NCBI GenBank assembly: GCA_900073065.1
Contig: FJOG01000034.1
Span: 418,700-482,699, forward strand
Source: Phialocephala subalpina
Taxonomy: Eukaryota; Ascomycota; Leotiomycetes; Helotiales; Mollisiaceae
Direction of reading: 5' to 3'
DNA: 64,000 bases
Shown here: positions 56,087-64,000 of the stretch, piece after piece
Layout of the letters: every line of letters begins with the position of its first letter
Numbering within the stretch: position 1 is the first letter of the stretch
Translations under genes and position numbers: made by a program
Notes under the pieces: generated by a model
Database searches by the model: none
What the model saw: only the letters and a program-made list of their open reading frames with translations
Told to the model about the DNA's origin: nothing

Positions 56087-57585
56087 GAATTTCGGGGCAT
56101 CTAACAGGTGGAAGACTGCGAAGGGGTTAGTACCCAGGGAGCTAGACACTGATGGGGTTGAGAAGTGGTTATATAGACAAGGGAGGTAGGATATGATGTT
56201 GTGTTCAAATATCTTATACTTAGATCGCCAACTATGATCTTGCATGGAAAAAGGAGATGTCAGATATGCCAAAATATTCAAAAGAAAACACGTGGTTGCT
56301 GGTGATAACCCTCCAACACATTACAGCCCTAGCTAGGTGGTGGGGCGAAAAGGGGAGAAAAAAAAAAGGGAGGCCAGATTGTTTACAAGGAGCTGAGACA
56401 ATCGAGATTGCGCTACGACAATCCTCACGGGATTTTCGATAGGAGATGCATTTTATTTCGGAACAGCCGAAGACTATGGCTTGCGCTACAGGAAACTGCC
56501 GTCTCCTGTTGGACGGGTCGGAACCACTGACCCGCCACTTCCCACGCAAAAAGGCGACAAAAACAATTTTGGTACGACTCGTTTGTATTAGTGATATCCG
56601 ACTGATGCGCAATACTTCTATTAATGCTGTTGCGCTCCAGGAAAAGGTACGGTCTGTGTACCTCCTATGGCTCAGAACCGTCGCGAGTTGGTTGAAACGG
56701 TGAAGCTGCTGCACTACTTTGTGGAGGCTCCCGTCTGCGGCATATCGCAAGAACATTTCTTCTTTTTCTTTGTGAGACACAGCTCGCAGATCAAAGTCAT
56801 GAAAACGAGCCTTTGGAGTGGAGATTGAAGGTTCAGAACGGTCACCCAGAGCCACGCGAACGAGAAAGCGGCCTTCTTGTCTCTCCACTAACCCCGCCCC
56901 CATATGAGATGGGGAAAGTGGAACAATGAGTTGCATGAGGCTAGTTTACGCCATGGGAATTGCGGGGAACGGAGGCTTCCCACTTCCCATGGACAAAGTA
57001 AGCTTTCCACCCTAGGAAAGGTCTTCTTCAGAGGGGCGGTGGCTGCAGCGGGCACAGTGTGGCGGTCCCCCCTTTCCCAAGACGTTTCCTTGGCTCTGAC
57101 TAGCCGAGCCGACTCCGCGAAGTCGTGGCTTCAAGCCCCAAACCTGGGGGTGGGAGACAGGAAAATCATCGCACAGATCCAAGTAAGGGGCTGATGGTTG
57201 TCAATATTGCGTCCAATGCCGTTCAAACCAAAACGTAAAGCGAGTAAGATCATCTCCTTAAATCTCCTTAATTTGTTTGATTTTGTGCAGCTCTGGCTTC
57301 TCCACTAACGTAAAGGGGCATTTTTAAAATCTATAGCCACTGGTGCCGGCTAGGACAAGGTTGTTTCCCCAAGCCATTTGTGGGGTCGTGCCTCACTTGG
57401 CGTTCTCAGCACAGGCTCCAAATTGCAAACGGCGATGCTCAAGGGTTTATCGCTATTTACTTAAAGACCGCTGGGTTCCGTGCTAATTGTTCAGCATATC
57501 CTAAAGTCTGGAATTGCACTCAACAGCGATGTCGACTCATTTGCAGTGACTAAACGAAAAGATCGTGAATATCACTTCTCTCACG
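56087..57585. other. Gene-free stretch of 1.5 kb
   Basis: Balanced composition. A 234-residue minus-strand frame (56232-56936) exists but has no family features or clear splice signals, so I do not call it. The right end contains the promoter of the Pth11-like gene. Confidence 0.35.
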
Positions 57586-58959
57586 ATGCCGTTAGGAGGC
57601 AAGGGACCAGTCCTGGTGGCTGTCCTCTGGGCAGAAAACTTCATTTCTGCCATCTTCATTGGCCTGCGACTCTACACTCGAACGCGCATCATCTCTAGAA
57701 TAGGATGGGATGACTATACGCTTATTGCAACGTGGGTGAGTTGCCATCTCCAAGTATCAACTCAGGCCGCTCTAGACTAATCGGTGCTAGCTCCTCGTAC
57801 TTGGATATGGTGTTACGTCCACTGTTTCTGCCGCGGCTGGTATGGGCCAACACTCTAGAGACCTGACGACTGAGATGTTCGCGAAATCTATGTTTTTTAT
57901 CCTGCTCGCTGAAGCGTTTGGGGCTCTCGCCATCGGCGTGGGTAAAGTCGCAGTAGCTCTCTTTCTTATGCGCATCGTTGTGAGCAAATGGTATATCTTC
58001 CTGCAACTAACCGCATCAAATTTATGTTGTAATGTTAGCTGACCCCATGGCTCTAGGCACAAAGGCATCCTCTGGTTTTGCATTGCCACTATGATGGCGC
58101 TTAGTGCGCTGCTTGTCATAGGTATCTGGGTACAATGTACCCCAACCCGTTCATTATGGGATCCGCGGCTTGCCGCAGAGCGAGTATGCCATCTAGACTT
58201 TATATCACTAGCAAAAGTTTTCTGTGGTATGTCTTTAGATCCAACATGTAACAGCAAAGCTAATTAATATTAGGATGGGCTGCTGCTATGGATTTTTTCC
58301 TAGCGTTGCTGCCTTGGATTATTCTGTGGAAAATAAACATGAAACGGAAAGAAAAGATCACTGTCTGCATTTCCTTGAGTCTCGGCGTGATGTGAGTCAC
58401 AGAGTCACTTTCCCGCTTGCTTTTGAATTAACTATTGACCCTATAGCGCTGGGGTTTGCGGTGTTATTCGCACTTCTAATCTTGATGTACTCGCCCGGAC
58501 ACCGGATTTCCATTGTAAGTCCAATTCTATCAAATTGACTTCCGCATTTTCAAAAGAAGCCCACTTGCTGATGCCCCAACCCTTTGAGTAGATACAGCAA
58601 CCGATAATTTCATATGGACTGCTACTGAGATCACCTTGACAATAGTTTGCGTCTGTATTCCCTCTCTTCGGCCCCTCTGGGTCCGTCTTAGAGGTGGTAG
58701 CTCCTCCGGTGGATACCAAGAGCAGACAGGACCGAGGTCGAAAAGTGGTAACAGTTTCGGCCTACAATACCTGCAATCCGAGAGGGGCTGTACATATACC
58801 CGGGAAGTCTCGCATGGCGAAGGAATGGGCGAAACGGACACTGAGAGTAGCAAGGGAATCTTAACGCATAGCGCCGCAATTCAACATGTCCAAGAGGTCA
58901 AGGTGGTTTTCGAGGATCGGCAGAGTAATGCCAGCACCGGAAATGGCATCGTAGCATAG
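57586..58959 (+). CDS. Pth11-like integral membrane protein (fungal rhodopsin-type domain), 357 aa
   Basis: Six exons: 57586-57735, 57791-57990, 58057-58226, 58274-58391, 58447-58514 and 58592-58959, with all phases agreeing. Signature pieces: LRLYTRTRIISRIGWDDYTL, MFAKSMFFILLAEAFGAL, GVGKVAVALFLMRIVVSKW, MALSALLVIGIWVQCTPTRS with LWDP, KVFCGWAAAMDFFLALLPWI, KITVCISLSLGVIAGVCGVI, and DNFIWTATEITLTIVCVCIP. Seven helices are expected; the last exon also encodes a hydrophilic tail of about 90 residues. No CFEM domain and no signal peptide are present, unlike the receptor at 26.8-28.6 kb. The function is probably sensory, by family analogy only. Confidence 0.88.
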
Positions 58960-61016
58960 CTTACAATGAAAACGGCGACTTAGTCCCCTTTCTTTAGGAA
59001 GGGAAGCGGGAGCTTTATATTACTTCATCACTTTTCGATCGAAGTTTCTTTTCTCGACAGGAGCTCCCTTGCGGAGTAGCTCGCAGGACTGCGAAATACC
59101 TGGCCCCTTATTTGACCCCTCCCGGGGATACAAAGGAGCTCATCGACAAGGCTACCTGCTTGATGCCCAAGCTTGGCTTCCCATCTAATAAGCTGCGCTT
59201 TTCCCACGTTGGGCTCTTCTGCGAGGTGCAACAAAATTTTTGCAATGTATTAGGGGAGGGTGGTTGGAGCGAAAACTGTCGGTGGTGGCAGGGGATCAGG
59301 ATTCATGGATAGATATGAGATATCCCAGCCTTAGTGGCCTTAAAGGAGGGCGACTTACTATTGGTAATGTCGCGAAATTGGCCATTAAACAGAACAGTAA
59401 AATTGTTATTTGTACCGGGAGCTCCATGTGCAGTAATTGCAGCAGCAATATCTCTTTGAAAAAGACAGTATCATAAGACACTAGATGTTGGAATGCGGTG
59501 TGCTGTTTTGACCTCCTTGGCATTATGATGTAAGTCAAGGGATGTGTCATATCTCAACCACTTCCACCATTCCCATCAATGTCCCTCTCCTCACCATCTA
59601 CACCCAGGTCTCTCCCACCAAGCCCCATAGACTCCATATCACTCTTTTTTTCTCTTCTCCTCGATGGCACGAATCTATCTCGCGGCACCGAATCCATCAA
59701 GAATCGGCATGGTAATATCTATGAATATGATATCGTAACCCTCTTATCGAGCTTCGACCCTATGCACCACCTCAAGCCCATTATGAGCCTAGAGCACCAG
59801 TGCCCTCGATTTCCTACCGGGTCATGATAGCGGGCTCCTGATAGCGGGCTCCTGATGCGCGGACTCAGTATTCCTTCCACAACGCTTGTCTATCAAGTCA
59901 AGTCCTCGCATGTCTCCCCTTGGTTGCGAGGCATGTGGAGTGACGATACTTGTCTCCATATACTGTCTGCCCGGTGCCGCGGAGCCGTACGACCTAGTGG
60001 AAACATCGTGCCTGCTACGAGTTGATTCCGCTAGCAAACGTAACGATTTCGCGAACAAGACGAAAGCATGTTTCGTTTGAGAAGTCTACACCACCGCGGC
60101 CTGCTCGTTGCCCGACGTAGTACCATTTTAACCCTCTATACCTTCGCCAGCTCGCGACGTCCTACCCATGTGTGTGTGTGTGTGCGTCTCCGTACGTCTG
60201 CACGGTACACAGCCGTCTCGTATAAGTGCAGCCAGAAGTTCGACTTGCATTTACTCTCTGTAGGTGCCGGAAACTGCGTGAATAGCTAGTACCTTGAAAC
60301 ATCTTTGTTAGGACTGCTGCTTTCGCTGCCTGACTTCATTGATACTATACTGACCTAAAATAGTGGAATGGTCCTGAGTGGCTGTTCTTCCACGTGGTAG
60401 TTCTGGCATATTTCGTAAGGGGTCAAAAGCGAAGCCAGGCCGCTACTAAAGACCTCGGTGTACGGGGCGAGTCAGAACCAAGCAAGCGGCGAAGACGGGC
60501 TTAAAAGCAGGAGTGACTAGTAATGAGGAAGCAAATTTTGCTTCGATAACAACGCCTCTGGGAGAAACAGCCATCAGTTAGTACAATGAATGTCTTTTTA
60601 TCTGTCCTAATTGTATTGTTATAGAAAATGTAGATGTGGAAGGGCACATGATGGAAACTTTATCTTCAGCATCAACGAGCTTTGTGCGTCGCATACGCCA
60701 AGGCTTATATGATCGCCTTGATGGGCATCATATTTGCTTCAAACGATAGCATCTCCTTCAGGTCACTCTGCATTATGACTATTCTTCCATGGCGATGCGA
60801 AGAAATATGCAATGAATATACTTTGCAGATTGACTTCGTGACAAACCAAACTAGGCGTTCCTAGTGCATGGCTTACGTAAGGTATTACCCCATAATGCAC
60901 CACACTTTCGCTTCCCCGGCCTACACTTCCCCCTCATTCTTTCTACATTCTTTCCAGACGATCAGAAAGGTACTGCAAGGCACGCACGCGAAGCCAAATA
61001 AGAACAGCTTGTCGAG
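58960..61016. other. Gene-poor region with simple repeats
   Basis: About 2 kb without a supported gene. A short stretch at about 59090-59270 (LIDKATCLMPKLGFPSNKL) looks protein-like but is isolated. There is a doubled 14-bp unit gatagcgggctcct (59826-59853) and a short (GT)n run near 60170. The right end holds the promoter of the regulator. Confidence 0.4.
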
Positions 61017-62715
61017 ATGCCTAGTCGTCCCCTTCTTGGGCCGGCTAGAAAAGCCTGCACTCGGTGCAGGCTCCAAAAGCGAAAATGTGACGGAGCACAT
61101 CCATCATGTTCTCTCTGTAGCCGGTACGTATCCCATGTTTATCTTTTATGTCCATGGTGGATGGTCGTCTCTGAGGCTCTTCATGTGAAGCTTATCTGCT
61201 CTCAGTCTCGGTCAAGGTGAGGCCTGTATCTACGAGGAACTGGGAGCCATTACCACCCCACCGGTGCTTGTAACCGATGCCTCTAGGGGCCACTCAATGC
61301 ACGCAGCACTCACACCGTTTGACATTAAGACAACTCTCGTTGCAAGTCTTTCCCACACAGATCCTACGAAGATCATGACCATTTACAATGAAACTATACA
61401 TCCATGGTTTGGCATCTTCTCGCAGCCTACAATTGGTGGTCAGTATCCAGCTACGTGGGCAGACGCATCCGTCGAGTTTGCTCTCATTTGCTGTTCAATC
61501 CTGCTTCTGCACCGAACACCACAGCAGCTGCACGGAGTCAACGCCCTTCATCCTACCCACAAGTCTATGTACCTCATGGCTAAGACGTGGATTACTTTGT
61601 TGGAAGGAGCTGAATGTAATTCGATCGACTTCGTGAAAGCGAGGCTACTTATTACTCTATTCGAGGTCTCGCATGGCTTTAATATTGCGGCATATCTCTC
61701 GATTGCTAATGCCGTCCGAGCCGCCGATGCGCTTATTGCGTTCGACCAAGGAGGGGTTTCTGAGTCATTGGCGGTGCAGAATATATGGGACTACAGGATA
61801 ATGTGGTGGGGTATTGCGATACTAGACAGGTTTGTTACTCACATGATTTGCGGTGCACTGATATTCTTGAAGCATCATCGACCAGTTATTAACCCCTACG
61901 CCGTAGATATATCGTAACACAAAACGGAAAATGGCCTCCGGTAACGAGAGGCCGGCCAGTTCCTCCTGACAGCCCGATGTCCAATTCATTAAGCCTCCAG
62001 GAACGCTCGTCAACTACGTTATCAAGGCTGTTTGAATCATCAATTCTTCTGGAAAATGTACATACTGCTCTTCACCAACCAACCTCTCAGGTGTCTTTTA
62101 ACATCGAGGAGGTAACTTTGATTGTACGAACCTTAACTTCATTCGAAAATGTCGTACTCCAGGCGTTTCCAGAGAAGTCAAAGCTCTTTTCCAGCTGCCT
62201 TGCTCTTTCAAGCACGTAAGACAACCTCGTTACAACCACTAAACATTCCTAATTGATCCTAGGGCATTACTTCTAGCGTTTGAGAATGGAAGCAAGGCAA
62301 CTTGTTCTGGTGCAAGTATTTCTGCCATCTCCCAAGCAAATGCTGCATTGGACACCCTTATCGACGATATCGTTGAGCGGGTCGCAGGATTGAACGAAGG
62401 CAACCTAGTTCTTAAGGAGCCATCCATCCCGCTATTCGTCATATTCTTGGTCTACAAAGCTGCGGTGATAACAATAAGAAGGCTACAGAGTGATATTGAA
62501 CCAGAAGCAAACTTGCTGCGGCTGAGAGTTCTGCGGAGTGCTTTGATGGCGACAATGCAAAGGTGGCTTGCTGGCAGTGAGATCCTTTACTTAATTCTTT
62601 TAATCATTCCTAACTGTGTCCAGAACATTTATTGGAACTTCTAGATGAAGAAATAGCTCCTCGGACTCTCAGGGCACTCAGAGGAAACACCACAGACCCT
62701 TCCACTAGTTTGTAG
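61017..62715 (+). CDS. Zn(II)2Cys6 fungal transcription factor, 481 aa
   Basis: Five exons: 61017-61123, 61206-61829, 61907-62215, 62263-62576 and 62624-62715; GT-AG introns of 47-82 nt, all in phase. The N-terminal zinc cluster is complete: KACTRCRLQKRKCDGAHPSC followed by SLCSR, where an intron splits the Arg codon as is common in this family. The middle region (PWFGIFSQPTIGGQYPATW, VKARLLITLFEVSHGFNIAA, WDYRIMWWGIAILDRYI) fits the fungal-specific transcription factor domain. It ends HLLELLDEEIAPRTLRALRG. It should bind DNA as a dimer at CGG-type sites; targets are unknown. Unlike the first regulator in the window, all six cysteines and the frame are intact. Confidence 0.9.
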
Positions 62716-63280
62716 GATAATTGCCCTGTAACTTTGGTCGTTCAAGGCAATCGAATTCACATGGATCATCCGGGAAACGCTATTCATGATGTGGTCTCGT
62801 GTTGGCTCCCATTTTATCAGATATCACAATCTCTCAACGATAAGCTCTTTCGGTTCTCCCCCTGCGAACAGATTACCCCTAGCAGTTCATTAACCGTCGC
62901 ATCGTATGCAGCCCCATACTTGTCTCCTGCAAAAACCGTCGATTTGACAAATTTCATGATCTCCCCGAGACTGAAATATCCGTTCCTAAACGAAGCTAGT
63001 GCCTCTCGTTTCATCTCACTCGCCTTCACCGTCCTCGTATCCCAAGAGCAACGACGTCGATTCTGGGTGATATTGCTCCATCTGCCAGTGTGAATGCCAC
63101 CGATGTTCTTGTCCATGGATGTTGCCAAGCGTTAATTTTCAACTCAATAGTATTCTTTTTGCATACAAGTAACGATCAAGCTTAGTATTCGTGATACCCC
63201 TATCTCTCGCTGAGCCAACTCATGTGATACCACCGAGGAATCACCAACCTCTACATATAGCAACCTCCCAGACTTCGTTC
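62716..63280. other. Intergenic between convergent genes
   Basis: A 119-residue plus-strand frame (62734-63093) lacks a recognised motif and may be chance. Nothing else was seen. Confidence 0.35.
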
Positions 63281-63742
63281 TCATACAGTCTCCACCTCCG
63301 TTTGCCCTGTAAGCTTCCTCTTTCCATCAATCCACTTAACCTCCCAGAGAATCACATTGGTCTTTTTAGTCTCCTTGCCCGTTGCCTTCTCCTTAACTGT
63401 CCATTTGCTAAGAACTGCCACCACGCCGTCCGGCTTTTCCGGGTTCTCCCATTGGAGAATCACAGAGAAGGTGTCTTGAATCGATGTACCAGAACTACGG
63501 GCGTATTGAAGGCCTGGCATGAATTGGTCGTACGTGTAGACATTGTGGTTGATTCTAGCAGTGCGCTTGTGTCAGGTGTGCTTGCCAAGATGTTATGAAG
63601 GTCGGGTCGCGTACTTAACTACCAAGCTCGGATCAACTTGCTCATGGACGGCTTTGAGGGTGATTTCGTCATTCGGTTGAATGAACAGAGTATCATTGAG
63701 CTCTGTCACCCACTCGCTGAGGGTTTGCGGTTGGACTGGCAT
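63281..63742 (-). CDS. Small unknown protein, 133 aa (possibly SnoaL/NTF2-like)
   Basis: Two exons, 63615-63742 and 63281-63554; the intron 63555-63614 (GTACGC to CTAG) joins PSLVVK to INHNVYTYDQF in frame. The start MPVQPQTLSEWVTELND at 63742 is the first ATG. The product is an alternation of helix and beta-like segments (LKAVHEQVDPSLVV; FSVILQWENPEKPDGVVAVL; NVILWEVKWIDGKRKLTG) that resembles the small cone-shaped NTF2/SnoaL fold, but I cannot confirm this. Nearly all of the frame is coding, with no damage. Confidence 0.6.
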
Positions 63743-64000
63743 CGTGTGTTGCTATACATTGTCAACAAAACATCGCGGTAACAATTAAGCAACGCACCTA
63801 TGAAAATGGTAGAGCGAGGGGCTGAAGAGTGTGGTTAGATGTTTATAACTCGAGGGAGGAGACGCATTTTATACCTGTTGACTCCGCAAACATTGAGCAT
63901 TTCGCTCTGGGTGACAAACCTACACTTCGAATCAACCTGCGCCAATTTTAGCCTCCCACACTTACTTCCGTACCTCCTCCGCAACTCCTCCTCACGACTT
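63743..64000. other. Window edge; possible partial minus-strand exon
   Basis: Minus-strand reading of about 63865-63995 gives REEELRRRYGSKCGRLKLAQ and FVTQSEMLNVCGVNR before a GTATAA donor-like site, so an exon of a gene lying mostly beyond the window is possible. The evidence is thin. Confidence 0.25.

Noticed and set aside
56232..56936. 234-residue minus-strand open frame
   Set aside because: Long but without recognisable motifs, introns or family features, in a region between a relic and a promoter; it could be chance.

Overview
The window is nuclear DNA of a filamentous ascomycete (Pezizomycotina; a leotiomycete would fit, but I cannot prove the class). Evidence: short GT-AG introns, mostly 45-110 nt, often with CTAAC-like branch sites; typical fungal families (HET, Zn(II)2Cys6 factors, Pth11/CFEM receptors, GH76 wall enzyme, LHS1); and alternation of balanced gene-bearing DNA with nearly pure A+T blocks like those left by repeat-induced point mutation (RIP). 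No tRNA, rRNA or CRISPR was recognised. There is one assembly gap (12594-13339).

Layout. 0.5-2.4 kb: a broken Zn(II)2Cys6 regulator. 3.0-4.7 kb: an alpha/beta-hydrolase joined to a membrane/coiled-coil tail ending in Cys-Cys. 5.2-7.9 kb: an interrupted reading frame, a RIP-like A+T island and a dead pogo/Fot-type transposase. 7.9-15.9 kb: a divergent pair of HET (heterokaryon incompatibility) genes, the first intact with a TPR-like N-terminus, the second closed by five stop codons; an element with 38-bp terminal inverted repeats, containing the gap, lies between their starts. 16.6-18.3 kb: the largest A+T island. 18.6-20.6 kb: a secreted, probably GPI-anchored NucA/NucB-type nuclease (minus strand). 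21.4-22.6 kb: relic of a CCCH/NFX1-type helicase gene. 22.8-28.6 kb: GH76 wall enzyme, a small membrane protein and a CFEM receptor. 30.3-36.6 kb: a FAD monooxygenase fused to a polytopic membrane domain, then the ER chaperone LHS1. 37.9-39.6 kb: SET/MYND relic. 42.5-47.7 kb: a large membrane protein, an unknown gene and an exonuclease III-type AP endonuclease. 48.4-54.8 kb: a third HET relic followed by four tandem members of a family I do not recognise. 54.8-56.1 kb: A+T island and a second SET relic. 57.6-63.7 kb: a Pth11-like protein, an intact Zn(II)2Cys6 factor and a small protein.

How it works together. LHS1 and the AP endonuclease look like single-copy housekeeping genes. Much of the rest is accessory: three HET loci, a hydrolase of the type found on fungal NLR-like proteins, surface receptors and decayed gene copies lie next to A+T islands. 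This is what a recognition/defence gene neighbourhood shaped by transposons and RIP would look like; the functional link is inference. The best candidate for something undescribed is the tandem family at 50.0-54.8 kb. Several otherwise coherent genes are broken by one-base shifts in short runs of one base, which may be assembly errors rather than biology.
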